From a virus, in the IMG/VR virus record IMGVR_UViG_3300031521_001337, positions 62,001 to 126,000 of that record: DNA of 64,000 bases; one strand, given 5' to 3'. Positions 1 through 8,437 of the stretch are shown in pieces (the stretch's first letter is position 1; every line of letters begins with the position of its first letter). A model generated the notes under the pieces. It searched no databases. It had not been told where the DNA came from and worked only from the letters and a program-made list of their open reading frames with translations. Made by a program: the position numbers and the translations under genes.

Positions 1-1
1 T

Positions 2-592
2 GACAAGGAATTTCTTGAACTTGTTTATAAAGGTAAGAGTCAGAAACGTAAGTTCGACTTAAATAAATTTAGTGGTAATTTGTCAATGTCTCATTATGCT
101 TCTAATTGTGATAAGATTTTTAAGAAATCTATGCCTGGAGCTAAAAAACAAACTCTTAATATGGCATTCCAAGTAGGTACCTTCGTTGGAGGTAACTATA
201 GTGGTTCGTTTACTAAGATTTTGAAAACCATTCTTATGTGTCAAGCAATGAACATAAGTGTTAACATTGATATGTTTGATTCAGATACACAAGCAATTGG
301 TAACAAAGCTTCTTACGTTATGGTAAATGTTGCTAAATCTTCTGAAAAATTAAACTTTCGGGAGATCTTAGCAGCATCTCATAGAGAATTCTTCAGAATG
401 ACATTATTCAATGGATATTCGGCATCTGGAGATCAAAGACGTATTGGAACATTCCTAGATCAAAGTAGAATTATCAGAGATTTAGGTACTATGTATGATG
501 TTATTGGTGGAAATATCTTGTTAGATCAAGCTGGACATCAAGAAGGATCACCTTTAGTAAGTAAAATATTAAAAATCGGCATGCTCCGTTAA
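2..592 (+). CDS. C-terminal part of an unrecognised protein (cut by window start)
   Basis: The reading frame is open from the first complete codon, so the gene begins upstream and the visible part is about 196 residues. I see no motif that fixes a function. The middle has a hydrophobic/Gly-rich stretch followed by a run that could be a Rossmann-like or VWA-like fold, but no metal-binding DxSxS is visible. It ends 12 bases before the next gene, in what looks like one operon with it. Confidence 0.75.
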   Translation, partial: DKEFLELVYKGKSQKRKFDLNKFSGNLSMSHYASNCDKIFKKSMPGAKKQTLNMAFQVGTFVGGNYSGSFTKILKTILMCQAMNISVNIDMFDSDTQAIGNKASYVMVNVAKSSEKLNFREILAASHREFFRMTLFNGYSASGDQRRIGTFLDQSRIIRDLGTMYDVIGGNILLDQAGHQEGSPLVSKILKIGMLR

Positions 593-604
593 CAAGTAAA
601 AATT

Positions 605-1030
605 ATGGAAGAAGAAGTTGTATATGACGCAGTTGAAACGTTTGATACGTTTCCTGCTGTCATAGTTCAAGATGATGGAATTGCTTTATCTGAAAGTGAA
701 GATGTTGTTGAAGAACAAGTAGAAGAAGTTATTGCTATTATCCCCCGTAAAATTACAATTACAAGAGACTATATTCATTTACCTGAGGAAGGAGACGGAC
801 AAGGTGATGGAGAAGGTGAAGGTACAGGTAAAGGTGGAGTTGGCGATATGTCAGAATTCTTGAGGAAAATTCAAGAAGCGCGTGAACAATTAGAAGGTCT
901 GAATGGGGGAGATCCTTATGACGACAGTAGTGAAGGTGATGCATCAGATAACACTGCTGCAGAAGCTCAACACACGTTAGCGTCTACTGATGGTGAACGT
1001 TTTAATGTGCGTAAAAAAGAACGTTTTTAA
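605..1030 (+). CDS. Acidic low-complexity protein
   Basis: A 141-residue protein, strongly Glu/Asp-rich in its N-terminal third, then a Gly-Asp-Glu-Lys low-complexity linker (about residues 60-80), a short helical part and a basic tail. It has no membrane segment or known domain. The composition suggests a flexible acidic adaptor or DNA mimic, but that is only inference. The start ATG follows the preceding stop by 12 bases. Confidence 0.7.
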   Translation: MEEEVVYDAVETFDTFPAVIVQDDGIALSESEDVVEEQVEEVIAIIPRKITITRDYIHLPEEGDGQGDGEGEGTGKGGVGDMSEFLRKIQEAREQLEGLNGGDPYDDSSEGDASDNTAAEAQHTLASTDGERFNVRKKERF

Positions 1031-1043
1031 AATTTAAAAAGTT

Positions 1044-1391
1044 ATGGGAGTATTTATGTTATTTGGATTTCCGTTTATCGCACTTATTTATTTTATTTGG
1101 TACGTAAGAGTACCCAAAGTTGCAGATGATTTTGATTATTATAGTCCAGATGAATTTAAACCTATAGGTTTAAAAGTTTGGACATTAATGTTAATTGTAA
1201 GCATATCAATTATACCTTTTGCCAATGTTGCTTGTATATTCGTTTCATTAATTTGGTTGGCTGTACAAATATCATTAGAAGGTTGGAGTGAAGTATTTGG
1301 TAAATTTGATAAACCGACTATATTTACTCCTATTGGTAAGTTTTTAAACAAAGAACTCGTTAAACCAAAAAAGAATGATTCCCGTAAATGA
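1044..1391 (+). CDS. Small membrane protein
   Basis: 115 residues with two clear hydrophobic segments (about 5-24 and 46-76) separated by a polar loop, and a basic C-terminal tail. It is the first of a run of small membrane proteins. Its 3' end overlaps the next gene by 17 bases, which suggests translational coupling. No family was recognised. Confidence 0.75.
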   Translation: MGVFMLFGFPFIALIYFIWYVRVPKVADDFDYYSPDEFKPIGLKVWTLMLIVSISIIPFANVACIFVSLIWLAVQISLEGWSEVFGKFDKPTIFTPIGKFLNKELVKPKKNDSRK

Positions 1392-1701
1392 TCAAATAGC
1401 AATATTTGAAGAAGCTAAAGCTAGGTATTTAATCTATCAGAATGCTTTGAATTTCTGTAGTATGTGTTGGAGTTTGAATATCACTCTTAAAGATAAGGGT
1501 TATAAATCCTCAATTTTTGAGATAGATGATTTTCTTCCAACATTTACTTATGAAAACGTGTGTAAATTAGCATCACAGTATAATTTCGAAGAACCTAAGT
1601 GTCAGTTAATAACTATCACTTATTGGTGGGATGTACATAATGCTAAACCACGTATTAGTGCTTTTGATGCATTAGTGAATCAATTAAAAAGAGGGATATA
1701 G
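1375..1701 (+). CDS. Hypothetical protein
   Basis: 108 residues, soluble, with several Cys and Trp residues but no paired zinc motif. It overlaps the previous gene. Its last codons (GGG ATA TAG) lie inside the 5' acceptor strand of the tRNA-like RNA at 1691, so the gene end and the RNA share 11 bases. Confidence 0.7.
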   Translation: MIPVNDQIAIFEEAKARYLIYQNALNFCSMCWSLNITLKDKGYKSSIFEIDDFLPTFTYENVCKLASQYNFEEPKCQLITITYWWDVHNAKPRISAFDALVNQLKRGI

Positions 1702-1751
1702 CTCAGCCGAAAAGAGCCTAGGGTCGGGAGTTTGAATCTCTCTATCCCTCC
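1691..1751 (+). tRNA. tRNA-like RNA lacking an anticodon arm
   Basis: The ends pair over 7-8 bp (GAGGGAT/ATCCCTC). A D-like hairpin (GCTC/GAGC) and a normal T arm (GGGAG, loop TTTGAAT, CTCTC) are present. Only eight bases (CTAGGGTC) separate the D stem from the T stem, so the whole anticodon arm is missing and total length is about 61 nt. It cannot decode a codon. It could be a decayed gene or a deliberate tRNA decoy. It lies 13 kb from the main tRNA island. Confidence 0.6.
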
Positions 1752-1759
1752 ATTTCATT

Positions 1760-1805
1760 TTGTTTTTGATTCCAATCCGTAGAAATACGGTGCGGAACAA
1801 AAATA
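1760..1805 (+). other. Stem-loop with GAAA tetraloop
   Basis: CCGTA-GAAA-TACGG forms a perfect 5-bp stem closed by a GNRA tetraloop. It sits inside a wider weak pairing of a T-rich left side with GGAACAAAAA on the right. It directly follows the tRNA-like RNA and may be its terminator or processing element. Confidence 0.5.
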
Positions 1806-1855
1806 ATTAAAAAACACATAGATAAAGATGAAAAAAATATTAAAGAGCGTAATAC

Positions 1856-2203
1856 GTGTTAAACAGAATTAAATTAATTGATGTAATTTTAGATAATCAA
1901 TCAGCAACTGATAATGATTTAATTACAGCATTAGAAAATTTTATTGCAAACAGCAAGCCTTATAATCATGAAGAAGATAGTTCATTGAGAGGGTGTGGAG
2001 TTGAAAAACCATCACCTGATAAGTTTGCAAAATTAAAAGATATAGATTGTTCAACATTGTCAGAAGAAACAGAGTTGATTGAATCTATCTTTAACAAAAG
2101 AGAATTAGCATACTTAGTAGTTAGTTCTAAAAAACAATTAATTGAATTACAGAAAGTATTAAAAGAAATTTATAAAGTAATTAAAGAAAAAGATGACGAA
2201 TAA
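1856..2203 (+). CDS. Hypothetical helical protein (GTG start)
   Basis: 115 residues, charged and mostly helical by composition, with no known domain. A stop codon lies two codons upstream and no ATG occurs early in the frame, so GTG at 1856 is the only reasonable start. The end overlaps the following gene by 11 bases. Confidence 0.65.
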   Translation: MLNRIKLIDVILDNQSATDNDLITALENFIANSKPYNHEEDSSLRGCGVEKPSPDKFAKLKDIDCSTLSEETELIESIFNKRELAYLVVSSKKQLIELQKVLKEIYKVIKEKDDE

Positions 2204-2468
2204 CGATAACGGAAAGACAATATTGATGGTAGCATCAACTATGTCTGTAGAAAAAATTATTGAATTGCTTGATGGTGCTCTAAATGGGTATAAAACAGCA
2301 ACCGATAAAGCACAAGCTTATAAAAGATTAGAAGTAGTATGTTCATTAGTCATGGCTAAAAACATTGCACCTAATCCAGAAACTGCTGTATTAATGACTA
2401 AAAAGATTGATGATCTTAAACGTATGGACGATCTTATTAATCCAAACGGAACTTCAAATTCAAACTAA
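2193..2468 (+). CDS. Hypothetical small soluble protein
   Basis: 91 residues, predicted helical, with no recognised domain. It overlaps the upstream gene by 11 bases and lies 10 bases before a membrane protein gene. Function unknown. Confidence 0.65.
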   Translation: MTNNDNGKTILMVASTMSVEKIIELLDGALNGYKTATDKAQAYKRLEVVCSLVMAKNIAPNPETAVLMTKKIDDLKRMDDLINPNGTSNSN

Positions 2469-2478
2469 ATTTAATTAT

Positions 2479-2745
2479 ATGTGGTTAATTTATTTTATTT
2501 CAATTCTTTTAATGATATATATAATGTATATCGTAAAAGTAAAACTTTATGAAGATCCTAATTATCTTGAAAAAGTTCAAGGTACAATAGGATTTTATGC
2601 ATTAGGAATGGTGATTACATTTATTCCTATTATAAATACTCTTGGAGTATGTTTTTTCATGTATATGCTGATAAGGTTATTACTTGATGAAGAAATCTAT
2701 TACAAGCCAGGTCGAATCCTTAAATTTTTAAACAAAAAATGGTAA
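2479..2745 (+). CDS. Small membrane protein
   Basis: 88 residues with two hydrophobic segments (about 2-20 and 42-70) and a Lys-rich tail. ATG 2479 is preferred because an earlier in-frame ATG at 2407 would run deep into the preceding gene. It resembles the 1044 protein in architecture (two TM segments, basic end) and overlaps the next gene by 7 bases. Confidence 0.7.
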   Translation: MWLIYFISILLMIYIMYIVKVKLYEDPNYLEKVQGTIGFYALGMVITFIPIINTLGVCFFMYMLIRLLLDEEIYYKPGRILKFLNKKW

Positions 2746-2951
2746 AATTAATTTTTATTTTCGTAGCAAAAATTATAGGGTATCTCCTTATTTTATTTGC
2801 GTGGTTCGGCATTGTCGCACCTTTTCTTGTGAGTTATCCAAGCAATACTTTGGTAGCTGTCGGTTTTATCGGCACAATCGCAGTAATGTTTTTTTGGCTA
2901 TATTCTATTATCAGAACAATTCAAAAATTCTCTAAACAATTTCTTAATTAA
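2739..2951 (+). CDS. Small membrane protein
   Basis: 70 residues, almost entirely hydrophobic with two transmembrane segments and a short basic C-terminus. It sits immediately before the SPFH lipoprotein and could be its membrane partner, though only proximity supports that. Confidence 0.65.
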   Translation: MVKLIFIFVAKIIGYLLILFAWFGIVAPFLVSYPSNTLVAVGFIGTIAVMFFWLYSIIRTIQKFSKQFLN

Positions 2952-2962
2952 AACAACAAAAA

Positions 2963-3838
2963 ATGAAAAACTTCAAGTTTTTAGCAATTTGCGTAATTGC
3001 TGTTCTCTCAATGTCTTTAACTTCTTGTATGCACACAACTGATCCGGGTTATGCCTCTGTAATTAATGAACGTTATGGTTCAGACAAAGGTGTTCAACCA
3101 GTTCCAGTAGGCCCCGGTACTTATTACTCTGGTTTTGGTCAGGATTATTTCGATTTTCCTACTTTCCAAGTAAACTGGACATTTACTCATGACAAATCTG
3201 AAGGCTCTGACACTAATGAAGAATTTACATTTCAAACCAAAGAAGGTATGGAATGTGGAGTAGATTTAGGTCTTGCTATGCACTTTGATATGGATAAATT
3301 GCCGAAAATGTATACAACTTATCGTAAAGGCGTAGAAGAAATTCGTGGTACTGTAGTTCGTAATGCCATTCGTGATGCTTTGAATAGAGTAGCTGGTAAT
3401 ATGCCGGTTGAATCTGTTTATGGTAACGGTAAAGGTTTACTAATTGACACAGTATCAAAACTTGTTAAAGCTCAACTCGCTCCTAATGGAATTGTAGTAG
3501 ATCGTCTATCTTTAATTGGATCAGTACGTATACCTCAATCTATTAAAGATGCGTTGAATTCTAAAGTTCAGATGACACAAGATGCGCAACGTGCGCAAAA
3601 TGAGGTTGTTAAAGCCGAAGCAGAAGCTAAAATTAAAGTAGCTAAAGCACAAGGTGATGCTGAAGCTATGCTTACTAATGCACGTGCAGAAGCTGAAGCT
3701 AATAAACTTAAGAATTCTACTTTAACTCCGTTGTTGGTTCAAATGCGTTGGATTGAAGCATGGCAAGAAGGTGGTTCACACGTTCCTACTTATGTTACTG
3801 GTGCTGCCGGTAATAGCTTCATGATGCAAATGAAGTAA
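2963..3838 (+). CDS. SPFH/prohibitin-like lipoprotein
   Basis: 291 residues. The N-terminus is a lipoprotein signal: a basic start, a hydrophobic core and a lipobox ending LTSC with the Cys near residue 22. The middle matches the SPFH (stomatin/prohibitin/flotillin/HflK) pattern, with a conserved region around TYRKGVEEIRGTVVRNAI and the segment before VRIPQSIKDAL. An Ala/Glu/Lys-rich coiled coil (about 195-250) follows. Known members form large membrane-bound cages and often regulate proteases; here the protein would be lipid-anchored. It is followed by a strong terminator. Role in infection unknown. Confidence 0.85.
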   Translation: MKNFKFLAICVIAVLSMSLTSCMHTTDPGYASVINERYGSDKGVQPVPVGPGTYYSGFGQDYFDFPTFQVNWTFTHDKSEGSDTNEEFTFQTKEGMECGVDLGLAMHFDMDKLPKMYTTYRKGVEEIRGTVVRNAIRDALNRVAGNMPVESVYGNGKGLLIDTVSKLVKAQLAPNGIVVDRLSLIGSVRIPQSIKDALNSKVQMTQDAQRAQNEVVKAEAEAKIKVAKAQGDAEAMLTNARAEAEANKLKNSTLTPLLVQMRWIEAWQEGGSHVPTYVTGAAGNSFMMQMK

Positions 3839-3858
3839 TAATAAATTGAAAAATTGTA

Positions 3859-3896
3859 AAGATCTGCTCTCCTATGTGTGAGAGCGGATCTTTTTT
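3859..3896 (+). terminator. Rho-independent terminator
   Basis: A 13-bp near-perfect stem (left arm AAGATCTGCTCTC) with an 8-base loop is followed by a run of T. It closes the transcript that ends with the SPFH gene. Confidence 0.9.
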
Positions 3897-3929
3897 AAAT
3901 CAAAAACAAAAACAAATAAAATATTAGAT

Positions 3930-4949
3930 ATGCCAATTATTCAAAATAATAAAGTCTATACTATAGGCAATATTACTGGTTCTCACGATAAATTACCCGT
4001 TGGTAATTATGCCTTACAATTTAATGAAAGTAATGAACAATTTTTCCTTACTCAACAAATTGATTTTAAATTACCTTCAAAACTTTATGGTGATTTCAAC
4101 TTTATTGATCGTTGGATTAAATCTTACGAACACAATAGTGCTAAAAATCTTGGTATTTTATTATCTGGTACAAAAGGAACAGGTAAAACAGTAGCTGCTC
4201 AGTTATTCTGTCAAAGAATGAACAAACCTGTTATTTTTATCACTGAAGCATACAATGGTCCCGGTTTTGAAGCATTCATTTCTGATCCACACTTTTCTGA
4301 TTCTATTATCTTTATTGATGAATTTGAGAAAGTATATCGTCGTGATGAAGAATCAAATTCATTATTGACATTAATGGATGGTATGTATCATACTAAATTG
4401 ATTTTCTTATTAACTGCAAACGATCCTTCTTCAATTAATAACAAATTGAAAAATCGTTTGAATCGTGTTAAATATCACAAAATTTACAGTAAACTTGATG
4501 CCGCTACAGTTGCTGAAATTGTTGATGATTTACTTAAAAAACCTGCATATCGTGATTCAGTTGACAAATTTGTTGAAACTGTTGATATGTTGACAATGGA
4601 TGTACTTACATCTATTATCCGGGAAGTAAATTTATTTGATGAATCTGCTCTTGAATGCGCCAAGTTCCTTAACTTGACCGCTGAACCTGAATATTTCAAT
4701 ATTACAGTTACTTATAAAGGAACTGATTATAAATGTGATGGTCAATTTGTAAATTATCGTAAGAACCCTGTAATTATTGCATATTATCAATCTGGTTATC
4801 CAAAAGAATTGACAAAATTATTGCCGGATTATACCAGTGTTAAATTATTCGAACGACCATATTCTATTATTGATGGTGTGGTTGTTTGTAAATATGCTGA
4901 AGGTGTTGAAATTAAACTTTCAAAAAGTTCTTACGCATTATCATTCTAA
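3930..4949 (+). CDS. AAA+ ATPase
   Basis: 339 residues. Walker A is GTKGTGKT (about residue 80), Walker B is IIFIDEFEK (about 129), and a sensor-1-like LLTANDPSS follows at about 160 with an Arg-rich segment (KNRLNR) after it. This is the order of AAA+ ATPases. The C-terminal third is not recognised. It could act as a protein-remodelling partner of neighbouring proteins. No protease domain is present. Confidence 0.85.
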   Translation: MPIIQNNKVYTIGNITGSHDKLPVGNYALQFNESNEQFFLTQQIDFKLPSKLYGDFNFIDRWIKSYEHNSAKNLGILLSGTKGTGKTVAAQLFCQRMNKPVIFITEAYNGPGFEAFISDPHFSDSIIFIDEFEKVYRRDEESNSLLTLMDGMYHTKLIFLLTANDPSSINNKLKNRLNRVKYHKIYSKLDAATVAEIVDDLLKKPAYRDSVDKFVETVDMLTMDVLTSIIREVNLFDESALECAKFLNLTAEPEYFNITVTYKGTDYKCDGQFVNYRKNPVIIAYYQSGYPKELTKLLPDYTSVKLFERPYSIIDGVVVCKYAEGVEIKLSKSSYALSF

Positions 4950-4968
4950 AAAATCAAAACAAAAAAAG

Positions 4969-5313
4969 ATGACTATTCAAGAAAAAGTAGCAGAAAAAAT
5001 TGCTGGAAGTAACGATACTATCTCAGCCGCAGTAATAGACAAAATGGCTAATACTGAAATTAACAAACGTGTTGATATTTTGTTTAAATCAATTGAAAAA
5101 CAAGATGCTGCTAAAGCCGCATTAAGTAAAATCAATTATGATGATATTACTGAATATGTTGATGGCGAGCCAAAGACTAAAATGTCAGAAGCTCGTTATA
5201 AAGAAATCAAAAAAGCTAAAGAAAGTTTGGAAAAACTTACTAAAGCTATTGAAATTGCTTTAGCAGCTAACACAGCTGACTCGTACAACAAACTTGCGGA
5301 AGCATCAAAGTAG
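4969..5313 (+). CDS. Hypothetical helical protein
   Basis: 114 residues, rich in Ala, Lys and Glu, likely all-helical with coiled-coil character. The start at 4969 lies 19 bases after the AAA+ gene; an earlier in-frame ATG would run far into that gene. No recognised domain. Confidence 0.7.
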   Translation: MTIQEKVAEKIAGSNDTISAAVIDKMANTEINKRVDILFKSIEKQDAAKAALSKINYDDITEYVDGEPKTKMSEARYKEIKKAKESLEKLTKAIEIALAANTADSYNKLAEASK

Positions 5314-5314
5314 T

Positions 5315-5611
5315 ATGAAACTGGCGACTTTACAACGAAAAGTAGATGCTATCGTTAAAAAATCGTCACAAGAAATAATTGTGGGCGTCTATCTGAAAAT
5401 GATAGATGCTCACAATGAATTTTGCGACTGTGATTATTGTGAATTGTTGAAAAAATACGTTAAAGCAAAAATATACATATGTAAAATTAAACGTCAGTAT
5501 TATTGGGGTGATGGAGAATCCCAAGATCTTTGGGATAATATTCAACGTCATAAAGAATTAATCAAGACGTTAAAATTACAAAAGGATACACTTAAATTAA
5601 AACTTCATTAA
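5315..5611 (+). CDS. Hypothetical protein with CxCxxC cluster
   Basis: 98 residues with a Cys cluster (CDCDYC, about residue 37) that could bind metal, followed by a Lys-rich helical tail. It starts two bases after the preceding stop. Function unknown. Confidence 0.65.
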   Translation: MKLATLQRKVDAIVKKSSQEIIVGVYLKMIDAHNEFCDCDYCELLKKYVKAKIYICKIKRQYYWGDGESQDLWDNIQRHKELIKTLKLQKDTLKLKLH

Positions 5612-5612
5612 A

Positions 5613-5900
5613 ATGAAAATGGGAACAATTATTACAATTATTTTAGCAGTTGCAGCATTAGTATTAATGTCTGAATTAAAAATATCATTTAAACCTTTTA
5701 GTGTTTCTGCACCAAACTGGTTAAATGTAATCGGATGGATAGTACTTTCTATTGCACTAGCTATTTTAGGTGTTAATGAGAATCTTAAAGGATATAAAGA
5801 AGGTTACAAAAAAGGTTCCGATGATACTATTGAACTTGTAAAACAAGTAAATAAAGAGAAACCTATTGAAACTATTACCATATCCAAAGAACATGAGTAA
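5613..5900 (+). CDS. Small membrane protein
   Basis: 95 residues with two hydrophobic segments (about 5-20 and 36-53) and a charged C-terminal cytoplasmic-type tail. One base separates it from the previous stop and it overlaps the next gene by 8 bases. No family recognised. Confidence 0.7.
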   Translation: MKMGTIITIILAVAALVLMSELKISFKPFSVSAPNWLNVIGWIVLSIALAILGVNENLKGYKEGYKKGSDDTIELVKQVNKEKPIETITISKEHE

Positions 5901-6138
5901 AGAAATTATATTACTCGAAGGTGTAGCAACAGCTAGTACTGTTGGACCTTATAGTCTAGAAGATAGAGATCGTATGAATTGGATAACTAAAGCTGGTAAA
6001 AAAGTTAAAGTTCCTGATTTAGACGATAAACACGTTAGTAACATTATTGCAGCAATGCAACGTGGTGATATTAAATGTGATAAAAGTCTTCAAGATTTTT
6101 TTGAATTAGAATTAGCACATAGAGAGAACAACCGATAG
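5893..6138 (+). CDS. Hypothetical protein
   Basis: 81 residues, soluble, no recognised domain. Start chosen at the ATG that overlaps the previous stop region. The stop codon lies inside the stem of the following terminator. Confidence 0.65.
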   Translation: MSKEIILLEGVATASTVGPYSLEDRDRMNWITKAGKKVKVPDLDDKHVSNIIAAMQRGDIKCDKSLQDFFELELAHRENNR

Positions 6139-6150
6139 GTTGTTCTTTTT
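6126..6150 (+). terminator. Rho-independent terminator before tmRNA
   Basis: GAACAACC-GATA-GGTTGTTC followed by TTTTT is a perfect 8-bp stem with a 4-base loop. It separates the upstream operon from the tmRNA gene ten bases downstream. Confidence 0.9.
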
Positions 6151-6159
6151 AAAATACTC

Positions 6160-6566
<407 letters not shown>

Positions 6567-6581
6567 TTAAATTGAAATTAA

Positions 6582-6950
6582 ATGGAAATAGTAGAAAATT
6601 TTAAGATGAAAGTTAGTAATCCTGATCAAATAAAAACTGTTCAGAGAATATTAAGTAGTATGGGTTTATTAGAGAAATTTTTATCTTCATTTTATTATGA
6701 AGGAATTTGTTATAGATATCATTCAAAACAAATGACTGGTTTTGGAAATACTAATGTACATTTTGATGATCATGAGCATAAAGAAATTACTTATGATGAA
6801 TTTATTGAAAAATATGATATTTTTAATGTTTCAACTAAAAATGTTATAATTACTACTGATATCATGTTTAAATTCATTGAATATTACATGGATCACCTTA
6901 ATGATGAAAAAACGCCACAAGAACTATTTAAAGATTGGAAAAATGATTGA
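6582..6950 (+). CDS. Tandem paralogue A1
   Basis: 122 residues, first of five consecutive related genes (6582-8437). Shared features are an N-terminal xNFKxxV pattern, a VQ-x-hydrophobic segment near residue 20, a central E-I/L-T-x-[DE]-x-F motif and a C-terminal helix YxMDHLNDE ending xxLFxxF/W. This copy lacks the central Trp-Gly region found in the others and is the most diverged. It begins 16 bases after tmRNA. No known domain is recognised. Confidence 0.75.
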   Translation: MEIVENFKMKVSNPDQIKTVQRILSSMGLLEKFLSSFYYEGICYRYHSKQMTGFGNTNVHFDDHEHKEITYDEFIEKYDIFNVSTKNVIITTDIMFKFIEYYMDHLNDEKTPQELFKDWKND

Positions 6951-7338
6951 AAGTTTTAAAATTAAAATTGCAGATGAAAGAGAACATAAAATAGTTCAAG
7001 AAACTTTGTTTTCTAATGGAGCTAAATGGAGAGAAGGTCAAGAAACAGTTTTATTTGGACCTAATCCAAATATAAATTGGAATGGACTTGAATATAATTC
7101 TGTAACTAAAAAAATTGGAGGATTTACTGATATAACTTCTACATCATCGTTTAATAGACATGATAAAAATGAAATATCATTTGCAGATTTTTGTAGTAAA
7201 TATGTAACTGACTCTATTCATTCAGAAAAAAATAAATATGTTTTGTTTGTACAATATTGTATGAACCATTTAAATGATGAAAAAACATTTGAAGAATTAT
7301 ATGATGAATATATATTAAATCTGAAAAATGATAAATGA
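6943..7338 (+). CDS. Tandem paralogue A2
   Basis: 131 residues, same architecture as its neighbours: xSFKIKI start, VQETLFSNGAKW, then a Gly/Asn-rich loop, EISFADF and a closing YCMNHLNDEKT helix. It overlaps the previous copy by 8 bases and the next by 11, so the five copies are probably translationally coupled. Confidence 0.75.
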   Translation: MIESFKIKIADEREHKIVQETLFSNGAKWREGQETVLFGPNPNINWNGLEYNSVTKKIGGFTDITSTSSFNRHDKNEISFADFCSKYVTDSIHSEKNKYVLFVQYCMNHLNDEKTFEELYDEYILNLKNDK

Positions 7339-7720
7339 GAATTTTAAAATAAGAGTAAATAATCCAGAAGAGTCCATATTTGTTCAAAAACTATTATTTC
7401 AAAATGGTTCAAAATGGAGAAATGGTAAATCAGAAGTTAATCTTGTTGATAGCCAAGGTAGTTCGTGGAAAGGGTTATATCATTATTTAAATAATACTAT
7501 AACTGGTGATGCAACTATTGGAGGATATTTTCATAATCATGATAATCCTGAAATAACATTAGAAGAATTTAAAATTAGATATTTTGGTAAAGGTGAAACA
7601 AGTAGACAAACTTGTATTGATTTTGCTAAATATTGTATGGATCATTTAAATGATGAATTAACAATAGAACAATTATTTGATAACTTTATAAAACCAAAAA
7701 ATGGAAATAAAACCTTTTAA
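7328..7720 (+). CDS. Tandem paralogue A3
   Basis: 130 residues. It is closest to copy A2 (ENFKIRV, VQKLLFQNGSKW, EITLEEF, YCMDHLNDE), indicating recent tandem duplication. It overlaps both neighbours. No enzymatic motif is apparent. Confidence 0.75.
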   Translation: MINENFKIRVNNPEESIFVQKLLFQNGSKWRNGKSEVNLVDSQGSSWKGLYHYLNNTITGDATIGGYFHNHDNPEITLEEFKIRYFGKGETSRQTCIDFAKYCMDHLNDELTIEQLFDNFIKPKNGNKTF

Positions 7721-8072
7721 AATATATCATCTTGATAATGAACAATCTAAAATTGTTCAAAATATGGTATTTCGCGATGGTGGTGGATGGGGAAGCAGCT
7801 TAGATAAAGATTTAAGAATGTTTAGTCCTAGTAATACTATTACTTTATGTATGACATCTAAAGGTATGTTAAGATCCGGTGTAGTAGTTACCCAAAGTAC
7901 ATTTGATGGTCTTGAAGGAGAAGAATTAACATATGATCAATTTAAAGAAAAATATGCTAATACTTTACGTATATCTAGAGAGAAAATCCTTGCATTTGCT
8001 GAATATTACACTAACAATATAGTTGGCGCATCATCTCCAGATGATGTATTAACTGACTTCTTAAAATTATGA
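7701..8072 (+). CDS. Tandem paralogue A4
   Basis: 123 residues. It keeps the VQNMVF...GGGW segment and ELTYDQF motif, but the C-terminal helix reads AEYYTNN instead of YCMDHLNDE, so A4 and A5 form a second subgroup. It ends TGA TAA and overlaps the next start by four bases. Confidence 0.75.
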   Translation: MEIKPFKIYHLDNEQSKIVQNMVFRDGGGWGSSLDKDLRMFSPSNTITLCMTSKGMLRSGVVVTQSTFDGLEGEELTYDQFKEKYANTLRISREKILAFAEYYTNNIVGASSPDDVLTDFLKL

Positions 8073-8437
8073 TAATCGAAAATTTTAAAATACATCATCT
8101 TACTAGGGATCAATTTAAATTTGTTCAAGAAATAATATTTAAAAATAATTGTTCATGGGTAGGATCACACACAACTAACATTAAAGAACATTCAGATAGT
8201 AATGATATTTCTATTGTAGTAAATAATCTTGAGGCGAGATCTGGATCAGATATTGTACAAGGTATATTTGATCAACTTAGAGGAGAAGAAATTACTTTTG
8301 AACAATTTAAAGAATTATATTTTATTAATATTCCTAAATTTACTAAACAACAAATGTTTGATTTTGCGGAATTTTATGCAAATAATTCAGACACAATATT
8401 AAATGATGAATTGCTAAAACAATTTTTAAATCCATAA
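8069..8437 (+). CDS. Tandem paralogue A5
   Basis: 122 residues, most similar to A4 (ENFKIHHL, VQEIIFKNN-SW, EITFEQF, FAEFYANN). It shares one base with the start of the NMN adenylyltransferase gene, so the paralogue array and the NAD genes appear to be one transcription unit. Confidence 0.75.
   Translation: MIIENFKIHHLTRDQFKFVQEIIFKNNCSWVGSHTTNIKEHSDSNDISIVVNNLEARSGSDIVQGIFDQLRGEEITFEQFKELYFINIPKFTKQQMFDFAEFYANNSDTILNDELLKQFLNP

Noticed and set aside
2-592. VWA or cobaltochelatase-like domain
   Set aside because: The fold seemed possible by overall look, but the metal-binding DxSxS motif is absent in the visible part, so no function is claimed.
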